A stretch of 64,000 nucleotides of DNA from Actinomycetes bacterium (GTDB taxonomy: Bacteria > Actinomycetota > Thermoleophilia > BMS3ABIN01): positions 18,223-82,222 of the forward strand of contig JAJYXB010000016.1 of NCBI GenBank assembly GCA_021791195.1, given 5' to 3'. Under the pieces are notes generated by a model. That model was not told the DNA's origin, did no database searches, and worked only from the letters and a program-made list of their open reading frames with translations. Positions 1 to 9,783 of the stretch are shown here, piece by piece. The position numbers and the translations under genes are program-made. Numbering within the stretch: position 1 is the first letter of the stretch; each line of letters begins with the position of its first letter.

Positions 1-2
1 GC

Positions 3-356
3 GAGCACGCGGCCGGCAATAAGGTTACCGTAGAGACGCATGGCATGGACGCCATGAGCAAAGGCTGCCTTGGAGGCCAGGGTTTCTGCTTCATCTCCTA
101 CCAGGGCGAGGTTCGGATCTGCGGCTTTCTTGATGTAAAATGCGGCGACCTGAATGAGCAGAGCTTTGGCGATGTCTGGCTGAACTCGCCGGTCTTTAAG
201 CAGATGCGTGACCTGGATGGCTATCATGGCCGCTGCGGCTATTGCGAGTACCGGCGTTTCTGCGGCGGCTGCCGCGCCCGCGCCTACGAGGTGACGGGCG
301 ACTATCTGGGCGAGGAACCGTTCTGCGTTTATCAGCCGAAGGCTCGGAAGCGTTGA
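3..356 (+). CDS. Radical SAM protein, C-terminal SPASM-like part (AhbC/AhbD/NirJ-like heme biosynthesis), truncated by window start
   Basis: Frame 3 is open from the window edge; Cys-rich C-terminus GCLGGQGFCFISYQGEVRICGF...CGYCEYRRFCGGCRARA; directly upstream of siroheme-decarboxylase-like genes. Confidence 0.7.
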   Translation, partial: EHAAGNKVTVETHGMDAMSKGCLGGQGFCFISYQGEVRICGFLDVKCGDLNEQSFGDVWLNSPVFKQMRDLDGYHGRCGYCEYRRFCGGCRARAYEVTGDYLGEEPFCVYQPKARKR

Positions 357-507
357 GCGGCAGGTTCCGGTGGAGGGTGTTTTTCTCCGTTTACGTTTGC
401 CGTTGGGAGTTTGTCTTGACTGAATGACTGGTGTGGAGGGGTGGAATTTATTGGCGGCAAGCCGAACCACTCCGAAAAACACCCTCCACCGGTTTCACGC
501 ACTTTTT

Positions 508-963
508 ATGGACGAGACTGATAAAAAACTTATAACTTTGATCCAGGCCGACTTTCCGATCGTCGACAGGCCTTACGCTGCTATCGGCGAAAAACTGGGC
601 ATCGGCGAAGACGAGGTGATCGACCGTATCCGGACGATCATGGAGTCGGGCGAGATCCGCCGTCTGGGGGCGTCATTCGACTCGCGCCGGCTGAACTACC
701 GCAGCACGCTGTGCGCCGTCCACGTACCGCCGGAAAAGCTGGATGCGGCGGTAGCGGCGATTAACGGCTATCACAATGTCACGCATAATTATGAACGCAA
801 TCATTATTACAACGTCTGGTTCACGCTGATCGCCCCCAGCCTGGAGCGCATCGACCAGATCCTGCGGGAGATCGAACAGCGGGCCGGCATCGGGCCGGTG
901 CTGAACCTGCCCGCGACGCGCCTGTTCAAGATCCAGGTGGACCTGCCGGTGATCGATGGCTAG
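508..963 (+). CDS. ahbA: Siroheme decarboxylase subunit, Lrp/AsnC-like (AhbA-like)
   Basis: MDETDKKLITLIQADFPIVDRPYAAIGEKLGI...RRLGASFDSRRLNY; paired with a second Lrp-like ORF. ATG at 508 preferred over the longer ORF start at 424. Confidence 0.8.
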   Translation: MDETDKKLITLIQADFPIVDRPYAAIGEKLGIGEDEVIDRIRTIMESGEIRRLGASFDSRRLNYRSTLCAVHVPPEKLDAAVAAINGYHNVTHNYERNHYYNVWFTLIAPSLERIDQILREIEQRAGIGPVLNLPATRLFKIQVDLPVIDG

Positions 964-1435
964 GGAGTTCAGCGACAGGGAACGGGAACTGGTGCGGTCG
1001 CTGCAGGAGAGCATCCCGCTGACGCCGCAGCCGTTTGCTGAGATCGCCGCCCAGACGGGGATGGACCCCGGTGAAGTGCTGGAGCTGGTCAAGGCATGGA
1101 AGGCTGATGGCACCATCCGGCGCTTTGGCGCCATGGTCCGGCACCAGCGGCTCGGTTACACCGCCAATGCCATGTGCGCCTGGGATGTTCCGGACGAGCG
1201 CGTCGACGAAGTCGGCGAGACGTTCGCGGCCGCGGCTGAGGTCAGCCATTGCTACCAGCGGCCCAAGGCGGAAAAATGGGATTACAACCTGTTTGCGATG
1301 ATTCACGGCCCCAGCGCCGAGGACTGCGAGCGGGTCGCCGCGGCGCTGGCGGAAAAGACCGGCATCGCCAGCTACCGGCTTCTTTACAGCAGCCGCGAAT
1401 TCAAAAAGATCAGTATGAAGTATTTCATCGAATGA
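956..1435 (+). CDS. ahbB: Siroheme decarboxylase subunit, Lrp/AsnC-like (AhbB-like)
   Basis: IRRFGAMVRHQRLGYTANAMCAWDVP...VSHCYQRP..W.YNLFAMIHG; overlaps the end of the upstream gene. Confidence 0.8.
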   Translation: MAREFSDRERELVRSLQESIPLTPQPFAEIAAQTGMDPGEVLELVKAWKADGTIRRFGAMVRHQRLGYTANAMCAWDVPDERVDEVGETFAAAAEVSHCYQRPKAEKWDYNLFAMIHGPSAEDCERVAAALAEKTGIASYRLLYSSREFKKISMKYFIE

Positions 1436-2937
1436 AGCGGGGCGGGCGGCCGGCATCAGCTTCCTGGAACGGTAGCGACCGGCTGGTCGCGGGGTCGCTT
1501 TTTCTGATCACCCTGCTTTCGCGCATCCCCTTCCGCACCGATCTGCTTTACGCCTGGGATTCGGTGCTCTATACACGCGCTCTCGACGGCTTCGATGTCA
1601 CTGCCGGTCATCCCCAGCCGCCGGGTCACATCTTCTACGTCGGCCTGGTGTGGCTTATCAACCGTCTGACCGGCGATCCGAACGCCGCCATGGTCTGGAT
1701 CAGCGCTTTTGCCGCCGCCGGAGCCGTGGCAATGCTCTATCGTTTCGGACGGACGCTGTTCAGCCGCGGGGTTGCCCTGGGCGCGGCGGCGCTGCTGGCG
1801 ACCAGCCTCAGCTTCTGGGTCTACAGCGAGATTGCCTACCCCTACACCCTGCTGGCCTTCCTCAGCATCGCCTGCGCCGCGGCCATCTACCAGACCTGGC
1901 AGGGCAGGGCAGGATGGGTGGTGCCCGCCGCGCTGGTGCTGGGCGTCGCCTCCGGGTTTCGCGAAGACCTGCTGCCGTTCCTGCTGCCGCTGCTGGTGCT
2001 TGGCTGGCTCGGCAAGCCGCGGCTGCGCGTTGCCGCCGCGGTGGCAGTGCTGCTGGCCGCGATCATGGCGTGGTATGTCCCCGCGGCGCTGCTCTCCGGC
2101 GGCTTTGCCGCCTATCAGTCGGCGTCTTCGGCGCAGACCGGTTATCTGCTGCACTACTCCTCGGTGTTCGGCGGGGGGCTGGGAGCGCTCGCCGACAACA
2201 CCTTCGCCTTTCTCCGCTTTCTGGGCTGGGCCCTGGCGGCAGCGATTCCGGCGCTGGCGGCTTTTCTCATCTGTCTGTCCCGGCCCGGGTTCCGCCAGGA
2301 GCGGCGCGACCGGCGCCTGCTGTTCCTGACGGCATGGTCGCTGCCCAGCGTCCTCTTCTACGTCCTGATCCATGTGGGGGAATACGGCTACGTCTTCAGC
2401 TTTCTGCCGGCGGCGCTGCTGGCGGCTGTCTGGGGCGTCTCCCGCCTGGCCCGTTCGGCGGCGGCTTCCCGGGGAGAGCGGTTCGGCCGGGCCGCGTTCG
2501 CGGTCCCCGTGGCGCTGATGACAGCTTTGAACATGGGCCTGTTCCTGCTGGCTCCGCCGGCGATGAGCGCCGACCGGCTGGCGGCGCGGGAGACGATTCT
2601 AGGCTCGAAGATCGAGACGATAAAAGAGAATTTCAATCCCTCGACTACCCTGATCGTCAGCATCTTCGACGAGCAGCAGGTGGAATATTACCTGCCGGGA
2701 TTCAGACATTTCGGCATGGACCCGATGGAGGAGCCTCGCGCCAGTCTCGAGCTTGGCCCGAGTATCAGCGCCGTTGTCATTTTCGACGATTTCCTGCGCC
2801 CGGGATCAGGGAACCTGTCCACGGCGCTGCCGCTGGCGGCCGATCAGAAATTGACGATCATCCGGCGGCGGCCCGGCGAGCGTAGCGTCGTCATCGACTG
2901 GAACAGGCAGGAGGTCTCCCTTGAAAGCGCCGGCTGA
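1432..2937 (+). CDS. Multipass membrane glycosyltransferase-like protein (GT-C/PMT-like)
   Basis: ATGA overlap with ahbB; many hydrophobic helices; LLYAWDSVLYTRALDGFDVTAGHPQPPGHIFYV N-terminal loop typical of GT39/DUF2723-like proteins. Confidence 0.6.
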   Translation: MKRGGRPASASWNGSDRLVAGSLFLITLLSRIPFRTDLLYAWDSVLYTRALDGFDVTAGHPQPPGHIFYVGLVWLINRLTGDPNAAMVWISAFAAAGAVAMLYRFGRTLFSRGVALGAAALLATSLSFWVYSEIAYPYTLLAFLSIACAAAIYQTWQGRAGWVVPAALVLGVASGFREDLLPFLLPLLVLGWLGKPRLRVAAAVAVLLAAIMAWYVPAALLSGGFAAYQSASSAQTGYLLHYSSVFGGGLGALADNTFAFLRFLGWALAAAIPALAAFLICLSRPGFRQERRDRRLLFLTAWSLPSVLFYVLIHVGEYGYVFSFLPAALLAAVWGVSRLARSAAASRGERFGRAAFAVPVALMTALNMGLFLLAPPAMSADRLAARETILGSKIETIKENFNPSTTLIVSIFDEQQVEYYLPGFRHFGMDPMEEPRASLELGPSISAVVIFDDFLRPGSGNLSTALPLAADQKLTIIRRRPGERSVVIDWNRQEVSLESAG

Positions 2938-3586
2938 TCTGCTGCGGCTCTATGGCGATGCACCGCCGGCAACGCGGCTGTTCATGCGCATCCGCCTGCT
3001 TCTGAGCGATATGGAGCGGGTCGAGCGCGAAACACCGCGAACCGGCACCATCCTCGAGTTGGGGTGCGGCCACGGGCTGTTCTCAAACCTGCTGGCGCTG
3101 CGTTCGCCGGGGCGCAGGGTGATCGGCATCGACCTCTCGCCGGAAAAGATCCGGCATGCCCGCGCCTCCATCGGCGGCCGCGGCAACATCGAATTCATCT
3201 GCGGCGACATACTCGAGCTCCAGCTGCCTGCATGCGACGCCATCACCATCGTCGATGTCACTTACCTGCTCCCACCCGGCGAGCAGCAGCGGCTGCTGCA
3301 AGAGTGCCGCCGGCTGCTTAGGCCCGGCGGCGTGCTGGTGTGGAAGGCGCAGGAACGCCGGCCACGGTGGAAGTTCGCATTCACCTGGCTGCAGGAGATG
3401 CTGGCTACGTCCGCAGGTCTGACGCAGGGAAAGCGGCGGGGCCTGCACTTCCCCAGCCGCGCGGAAGCGCTGGCGATGATGGAGGCCACCGGTTTCGGCG
3501 CCCGAGTCGTTGAGGTGCCGACGCACCGGCCATACACGGACGTCATCTACGTGGGCACGAAGCCGGGTAATCAGGGAATACCCTGA
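2921..3586 (+). CDS. Class I SAM-dependent methyltransferase
   Basis: TTG start; motif I ILELGCGHGLFSNLLA, then GIDLSPEKIRHA. Confidence 0.8.
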   Translation: MKAPADLLRLYGDAPPATRLFMRIRLLLSDMERVERETPRTGTILELGCGHGLFSNLLALRSPGRRVIGIDLSPEKIRHARASIGGRGNIEFICGDILELQLPACDAITIVDVTYLLPPGEQQRLLQECRRLLRPGGVLVWKAQERRPRWKFAFTWLQEMLATSAGLTQGKRRGLHFPSRAEALAMMEATGFGARVVEVPTHRPYTDVIYVGTKPGNQGIP

Positions 3587-4156
3587 TTTCCAAGGCAGGC
3601 CTCCGCCAGTATTATCGTTGTGGCAGCCGGTAACAGCCGCCGGCGTGTTGCCATGATCGGGCATATGGAAGCCAGCCGCGCGGAAATCGCTCACAACTGC
3701 TATTACTTATGGTTATAACCGAAGTCAACAAATTACCCTAAAGCGCTCCAGTTCCGGGAATGTTGTAAAAGCAGCTAAAATATATCGGAATTGCCGGTTA
3801 ATTAATACGAATGAATAATGAGTTAGCGACCACAAAAAGTGATTGACTTTTACCCGCCCAGGTATTATCCTTCATACCCAGGGTAGTATGCGTTGCAGTA
3901 TAAGCGGGCTCAATAGCGGACACTCGTGCGGAAGCGGATCGTTGATAATGTCACATCATGAAGAATCTTCAGTAACCAGGATATATATAAGTTTCACCCC
4001 GCATAGCAGGTAACTGCAACCTCCATTTGGCCACGACGCCTATCCTGAGACGGCGCCCCAGCACTGTCACCAAGGAAATGCGTGGTAGCATGCCCGGATA
4101 ATTGTGATTATGTTCACAATATTTGGGCGAATTTAAGGCGAAAGGAGGTGAAAAAC

Positions 4157-5113
4157 ATGCGAAGGATAGCAATCAGGGCTGCCATTGTTCTGCCCGTGAT
4201 CCTCATCCTGGCTTTTTCGGCCACGGCTTTGGCGTATAATGTGAAGCCTCCCGATGGAGGCGCCGCTCTGGCGACAGACGTCGCTCCTCACGACGGTTTC
4301 AATACCGGCGGTGGAACCGATTACTGTATCCAGTGCCACGACATTCACCAGGCACAAGGTGACTACGTGCTTACGCGCCAGTCGACCGTGACGGCGACAT
4401 GCAACACCTGTCATGCGCTCTTCGGGGCTGCTCCCGCTCCGGGCCAGGCTCCGGACTGGACGCACAACCCGCTGACAGGCGCGGCCAACCCGTCCGGCAA
4501 CCCGTCGCCGATGACCGGCACTCCGCCGACGACGTCCGATCTGCTCGCGTATAACGTGAACATGAGCGGCGCGACGGCCCAGTATATGGACAGCATCCCG
4601 GGCCATAGCCTCGGTGTCATGGCCGGTGGGACGATTGTCAGGAACAGCGATTCCATTCCCGATAGTTCTTCCACTCTGAAGGTCATGATCTCCGGTGAGT
4701 ACGGCGGTTACAATCTCGGCTACTACAGCGGGACGTCGGTAACCTCGTTCACCGGTACGCAGGGTCTGTACTGTGCTTCCTGTCATTCGCCGCACGGCGC
4801 GGTCGCCGATGGTGGCGTCGGTAACGTGATCACCGGCAACACAATGTTGCTGTCGGCACGTCCGAACCACATCACCACGCCAGTGGCGAGTTACGACGAC
4901 GGTTCGTTCTGTCTGGCTTGCCACGACAAGAACCTCGGCGTCGATGCTAGCCAGAAGACTCACCCGTCTCAGTTCTGCCTGAACTGTCACGGTGACGAGG
5001 CTAGCGGAGGTGGTACGCAGGACTTCCCGCACACCAGCACTAACCATCGACTCCTCACCACGGAGCCGGATGCGCTGTGTCTGCAATGCCATACTCCTGG
5101 CACACTGCCCTAA
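4157..5113 (+). CDS. Secreted multiheme c-type cytochrome (6 CXXCH)
   Basis: AAAGGAGGTG RBS before ATG 4157; signal peptide; CIQCH, CNTCH, CASCH, CLACH, CLNCH, CLQCH. Confidence 0.88.
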   Translation: MRRIAIRAAIVLPVILILAFSATALAYNVKPPDGGAALATDVAPHDGFNTGGGTDYCIQCHDIHQAQGDYVLTRQSTVTATCNTCHALFGAAPAPGQAPDWTHNPLTGAANPSGNPSPMTGTPPTTSDLLAYNVNMSGATAQYMDSIPGHSLGVMAGGTIVRNSDSIPDSSSTLKVMISGEYGGYNLGYYSGTSVTSFTGTQGLYCASCHSPHGAVADGGVGNVITGNTMLLSARPNHITTPVASYDDGSFCLACHDKNLGVDASQKTHPSQFCLNCHGDEASGGGTQDFPHTSTNHRLLTTEPDALCLQCHTPGTLP

Positions 5114-5141
5114 ACGGGGCCGGTTGGTAGAAGGTAGAAAC

Positions 5142-5171
5142 GGGAGAGGCATCTTAACCGATGCCTCTCCC
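5142..5171 (+). terminator. Perfect 12-bp stem hairpin after the cytochrome gene (weak terminator, attenuator or mRNA-stabilising hairpin)
   Basis: GGGAGAGGCATC-ttaacc-GATGCCTCTCCC; no long T-tract. Confidence 0.45.
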
Positions 5172-5199
5172 TTCATCAGATAAGTAGATTGGAACCAAC

Positions 5200-5748
5200 T
5201 TGCGCAGATTTTCAGTTTTTTCACCGCTTGCGGCAGCGATAGTGACGGCGATGGCCATTTTCCTGATCTCCTGTGGTTCGAACGGCACCGCAACGGATGG
5301 GGCCACCACCGCAACTGTCACCTCCCCCCATCAGATTTCTGGCGCGGACCAGCAGCAGATCGTTGCGGACGCCAGGACGGATCTGAACGAGATCGCGGCC
5401 GTCGGCCAGAATCCGGCGACGCTGACCAGCGCTTTGACGGGGAAAGCGCTGAGCGACATGGAGGCCGAGATCGACGGCAATCTGGCGCAGGGAAAGTACA
5501 AAAAACGTGATTTCCAGAATATTGTCGTCAAGATCCAGGACTTCACGGCGCCGGTGGCGGAGGTAGCGGCCGAGTTTGACGACAGCAGCTACTATGTCGA
5601 CGCCAGGACTGGCGCGCAACTTGGGCAGCCGCGGGCTCAGCACCGCAGTTATGCCCTGGCGCTGCAAAAAGAGGGGAATCGCTGGAAGATCAGCATGATT
5701 CTCTCGCCGAACGCCACCACTACTGACAGAGCGCCCTCGGCGAGCTGA
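5200..5748 (+). CDS. Putative lipoprotein of unknown function
   Basis: TTG start; lipobox FLISCGSNG; conserved position between two cytochrome genes. Confidence 0.65.
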   Translation: MRRFSVFSPLAAAIVTAMAIFLISCGSNGTATDGATTATVTSPHQISGADQQQIVADARTDLNEIAAVGQNPATLTSALTGKALSDMEAEIDGNLAQGKYKKRDFQNIVVKIQDFTAPVAEVAAEFDDSSYYVDARTGAQLGQPRAQHRSYALALQKEGNRWKISMILSPNATTTDRAPSAS

Positions 5749-5800
5749 GTGGATTTACTGGATTAGCTGGGCATTTTGGTGCATAATTACTCTCGATGTC

Positions 5801-6628
5801 TTGATCCTCTTTTGCGAAATCATCAGAAACCTGACAAAAAGGACAGAAAACTTGCGCCTCGCCTGCAGGCGGGTTATCCCCTTTTCAGTTGTTTTTTTGG
5901 CAGGTGTGTTTCTTTTCTCGGTGCTGCCCGGCTGGGCCGCAGCGGCGCAGACCAGCCCCAGCCCGCACGGAGGTTTCACCAATTCAACCTCGTTCTGTCT
6001 CGTATGCCATACGACTCACAACGCCGCGGGCGTCAGCCTGGAACCGTATGCGCTGGAGTCGGCGGTGTGTTTCACCTGTCATAATGGAACCGGATCCAGC
6101 CTCAACATTGAAGCGGAAATGAATCTCGATCCCAACAGCAACGCTCTGCACCCGATCAAAGTCAATCTGCCGAACAATAATGGCACCTATTCATACACGC
6201 CCAACACGACCGCCGGCATTGCGCCTCCCGGGCCGTATGACTGCAGCCAGTGCCATAATCCTCATGGAGATGTCGGCAACGGGGAGTTGCTGAAGCAAAC
6301 ATATAACACCAGCGAATATGTCACTTATTCGACTTCGCCGGATCCTTACGCGCAATGCTGGACCTGCCACAATTCGAACACGATCACGACCGACAAGACG
6401 CTTTTTCCCCTACATGAGGTGCATATCATCACCGACAGGGCCTCATGCTCGGCGTGCCATTACAGCCCGCACGGCGTCGCCGGTCCCAAGCTGATCAGAT
6501 TCAACCCCACTTACGTCTTCCCGTCCACGATCGCGGGGACGGGACCGGCCTATGTCTCGGGGGGAGCGAACAAAGGCAGCTGCACGCTGACGTGTCACGG
6601 CCAAGACCATAACAACGCGAGTTATTGA
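5801..6628 (+). CDS. Secreted multiheme c-type cytochrome (5 CXXCH + 1 CX3CH)
   Basis: Signal/TM segment; CLVCH, CFTCH, CSQCH, CWTCH, CSACH and terminal CTLTCH. Confidence 0.85.
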   Translation: MILFCEIIRNLTKRTENLRLACRRVIPFSVVFLAGVFLFSVLPGWAAAAQTSPSPHGGFTNSTSFCLVCHTTHNAAGVSLEPYALESAVCFTCHNGTGSSLNIEAEMNLDPNSNALHPIKVNLPNNNGTYSYTPNTTAGIAPPGPYDCSQCHNPHGDVGNGELLKQTYNTSEYVTYSTSPDPYAQCWTCHNSNTITTDKTLFPLHEVHIITDRASCSACHYSPHGVAGPKLIRFNPTYVFPSTIAGTGPAYVSGGANKGSCTLTCHGQDHNNASY

Positions 6629-6668
6629 TGGCCCGGTTTATCAAATTTTTTGAGCATGGAGTGAAGTT

Positions 6669-7283
6669 TTGTCAAAGATAATCAATATAGCCCTGGGTGT
6701 GGTGGGGGCCGCGCTGCTGATTGGCGTGGGCTTTCTCATCTATTTCCATTTCCATCCAAAACCGCCGTCAACGGAGCTGGGTATCTCTTATCAGAGATGG
6801 TCGGATGCGGTCAGCACCAATCCGGATGACTCATTCTCGCGGGCCAACCTGGCAAAAACGCTGCTGCAGATGGGCAACACCGATCGCGCCATCCAGGAAT
6901 TCAAGACGGCGATCGACCAGCAGCCCAAGAATTTCGAATACATGTTCCAGCTGGGTCTGGCCTATGTTCAGGCCAAGGACAACGCCAACGCGCTCGATCA
7001 GTTCAAGCAGGCAGCGGATCTGGCGCCGGCGGGTTCGAAATACAACTACCAGTTCGAAGCCGCGCAGACCGCCTTCAACATGGGAGACCTGCAGACTGCC
7101 CTGACCTACGTCCAGGCCAGCATCAAGGATAGCGATGTGCTCTGGAACTCGCATTACCTGCTGGGGCAGATTTATGAGAAACAGGGAAACAAGGCTCAGG
7201 CCAAGCAGGAATATCAGGCCGCGGAGAAGTTCGTTCCAGGCGACCAGGATCTTGAGGCCGCGCTCAAGCGGGTCTCGGGCTGA
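6669..7283 (+). CDS. Membrane-anchored TPR protein
   Basis: N-terminal TM helix followed by TPR-type repeats (NLAKTLLQMGNTDRAIQEFKTAIDQQP, QLGLAYVQAKDNANALDQFKQAADLAP). Confidence 0.75.
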   Translation: MSKIINIALGVVGAALLIGVGFLIYFHFHPKPPSTELGISYQRWSDAVSTNPDDSFSRANLAKTLLQMGNTDRAIQEFKTAIDQQPKNFEYMFQLGLAYVQAKDNANALDQFKQAADLAPAGSKYNYQFEAAQTAFNMGDLQTALTYVQASIKDSDVLWNSHYLLGQIYEKQGNKAQAKQEYQAAEKFVPGDQDLEAALKRVSG

Positions 7284-7341
7284 TATCAGGCGTGTCAGCC
7301 AACAACCATCAAACCTAAGGGAAGACAGAAGGCGGTAGCAA

Positions 7342-8388
7342 ATGATTTGGCAAAATTATAAGGGAAGATTGATCATCCTGGGCATTCTCGTAGTGGCGCT
7401 GGCGGTGGTCGGCCTGCTGCTCTCCCACAGACTCGTCAATACGCCGAAGGCGATTGCGGGAACGTCCTTCAATCTCGCGTTTACGATCTATGACCTGCGG
7501 ACGCCGCTGGGCGTGACGGCTGACTCCAATGATAACGTTTACGTTGCCGACACCGGCAACAGTATGATCAAGGTCTATGACAAGAACGGGAGTTTCCAGT
7601 ACAGACTGGACAGCGTCCACGACGACAAGGGCAACCGGACGATTTCTTTCCCCTCTCCTTACGGGCTGGCGATCGATAATTCCACCGGCAAGCTCTATGT
7701 ATGCGATTACTCCGTCTATGTGCTGGACAAGAGCGGCAAGTACCTCGACGAGCTCACCGTCCCCGCCGGCGTGGTCAAGCCCGATCCGAATGACAAGAGC
7801 CGCATGCGGCCGAACCAGGTGGCCATCCTGAACAACCGTGTCTACGTCACCAGCCGCGACGGCATCTATATCTGGGACAAGAACACCGACCAGTTCGTGA
7901 CCCACTGGGGAACGCGCGGCACCGGCCTGGGGCAGTACGATTATCCCAACGGCATCGCCGCCGATCCGACCACCGGCAACATCTATGTGGCGGACACGAA
8001 CAACTGGCGGCTGGTATGCCTGGGTGAGGACGGCAAGATACGCTGGACACTGGGCCGGCAGCAAAAAGGCAACATCCCCAGTCCGTGGCACCTGCTCCGG
8101 TCGGTCACCGTCGACAAGAACGGAAACGTATTCATCTCTGATTCGCCGGACCGGATCGTGGTGCTGGACAAGAACGGCAAGCTGATCTCCATCATCGGCG
8201 AGCGCGGCACGGAAGAGACCAAGCTCAATTTCCCCGAAGGCGTGTTCGTCAGCGCCATGGACAGGCTCTACATCGCCGACCGGGAGAACGACCGCGTCCA
8301 GGCCTGGCAGCTAAACTCGCAGTTGCCGAGGCCTTCGAGCGCGGATGTGGACAAATTCGCCAAGGCGCTGAGCCCGGCGACCCAGTAA
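7342..8388 (+). CDS. NHL-repeat/6-bladed beta-propeller protein with N-terminal membrane anchor
   Basis: Repeats such as PLGVTADSNDNVYVADTGNSMIKVYDKNG and YPNGIAADPTTGNIYVADTNNWRLVCL. Confidence 0.8.
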   Translation: MIWQNYKGRLIILGILVVALAVVGLLLSHRLVNTPKAIAGTSFNLAFTIYDLRTPLGVTADSNDNVYVADTGNSMIKVYDKNGSFQYRLDSVHDDKGNRTISFPSPYGLAIDNSTGKLYVCDYSVYVLDKSGKYLDELTVPAGVVKPDPNDKSRMRPNQVAILNNRVYVTSRDGIYIWDKNTDQFVTHWGTRGTGLGQYDYPNGIAADPTTGNIYVADTNNWRLVCLGEDGKIRWTLGRQQKGNIPSPWHLLRSVTVDKNGNVFISDSPDRIVVLDKNGKLISIIGERGTEETKLNFPEGVFVSAMDRLYIADRENDRVQAWQLNSQLPRPSSADVDKFAKALSPATQ

Positions 8389-8418
8389 GCACCGACCGGA
8401 ACAGCCGGAGTCAACAGA

Positions 8419-9783
8419 TTGAACGCTGAAAAAGCAAATGCAATATCACCGGTAAAGGAGCCTGGCGCGCAGCTCGGGCGGAAGCCCGCCGACGTCATGT
8501 TCGCGGTCATCATCGCTTTGGCGCTGGCCACGCTGGACATCTACCTGTCGATTATCTACTACCGGAACACCGGGTACGACATGCGCTGGCTGCTGGCCAC
8601 CATCGACATTATGGTGGTGATCTCAGTGCTGGCCGCCGCGGGCAAACGGGTGTTCCATATGCTCATCTCCATGAAGCTGGCGGTTACCATGCTGTTCGTG
8701 GTGGCGATCATGTCGATCATCGGCACCCTGCTGCCGCAAGGGGCCGATGTGCAGCAGTCGGACCTCTACAACAGCTCGCTCTATCACTTCTACAATAGCC
8801 TGGGCCTCTTCGACGTCTATCATTCGCGCTGGTTCCTGGCGCTGCTCTTCACGCTGATCGCCAGCCTCATCCTCTGCATCGGCAACCGCGTGCCGACTAC
8901 CGTCAAGAAGACGTTTCGACTGCGCGTCGACGTCAAGGACGCATTTGTCGCCAACCAGCCGCAGGCGCAGGCATTCCCCGGCGCGGGCGAGCGGGGGCTC
9001 GAGGAAGCGAGGCGTGTTTTCCGCGCCCATCATTACCGGCTGCACACCGGCTCCAGCGGGTCGGTGATGGGGCTCCGGGGGCGGTTCGCGCCGCTGGCTT
9101 CGATCGCCTTTCATTCCAGCTTCATTCTTATCGCGGCCGGCGCCTTGCTGAGCAGCCAGCTGGGCTTCAGTGACGATTCGGTGATAGTGCCGAACGGTCA
9201 GGTCGTGAACGTTCCCAATACTCAATTGCAGGTGATGAACTATAGCTTTAAGATAGAATACGAAGGAAAAGGGCTGCTCAAAAACGGCTCGATCGTGCGC
9301 GTCAGGGAGCTGGCGGACGGCAAGACCGTGCAGCGTGAGGACGGCGGCGACATGAGCCAGGTGACGCAGGTGTATGATCTGGCGCCATCGTCCTTTTTCA
9401 GCGATATCGAGGTTTACAAAAATAACCAGCCGGTCAAGCGCCAGACGATCAGGGAAGGCGACCCGCTCGAAGTCGACGGGGCCACTTTCTACCAGAAAAG
9501 CTATACGTACGACCCGTCATCAGGGCAGCCGATCTCCATCCTCGAAGTGAACCACAAGCCCTTCAAGACGCTGATCTACATCGGCGGAATACTGTTGATG
9601 CTGGCGATCATGGTGTCCCTGTACCTGCCGCAGCGCCGCATCTGGGCCAAGGTAGGCTCCGACGGGCAACTGCTGGTGGGAGGCCGGACGAGCCGGTCCA
9701 AGCTGGGATTCCGGCGGGAATTCGAACGCATGACAAAGGAGCTACAATTGAGACTGAGGCAGGAGGCCAGAGCAGATGGTTAA
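8419..9783 (+). CDS. resB: ResB-like cytochrome c biogenesis protein (system II)
   Basis: TM architecture with SMKLAVTMLFVVAIMSIIGTLLPQG and a large extracytoplasmic domain; overlaps a CcsA/ResC-like ORF. Confidence 0.8.
   Translation: MNAEKANAISPVKEPGAQLGRKPADVMFAVIIALALATLDIYLSIIYYRNTGYDMRWLLATIDIMVVISVLAAAGKRVFHMLISMKLAVTMLFVVAIMSIIGTLLPQGADVQQSDLYNSSLYHFYNSLGLFDVYHSRWFLALLFTLIASLILCIGNRVPTTVKKTFRLRVDVKDAFVANQPQAQAFPGAGERGLEEARRVFRAHHYRLHTGSSGSVMGLRGRFAPLASIAFHSSFILIAAGALLSSQLGFSDDSVIVPNGQVVNVPNTQLQVMNYSFKIEYEGKGLLKNGSIVRVRELADGKTVQREDGGDMSQVTQVYDLAPSSFFSDIEVYKNNQPVKRQTIREGDPLEVDGATFYQKSYTYDPSSGQPISILEVNHKPFKTLIYIGGILLMLAIMVSLYLPQRRIWAKVGSDGQLLVGGRTSRSKLGFRREFERMTKELQLRLRQEARADG

Noticed and set aside
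673-1456. Minus-strand ORFs opposite ahbA/ahbB
   Set aside because: Antisense to conserved coding genes, no domains
3840-3875. Sigma70-like promoter TTGACT-17-TATCCT upstream of the first cytochrome
   Set aside because: Plausible, but a single short match ~280 bp before the gene; not enough support to list
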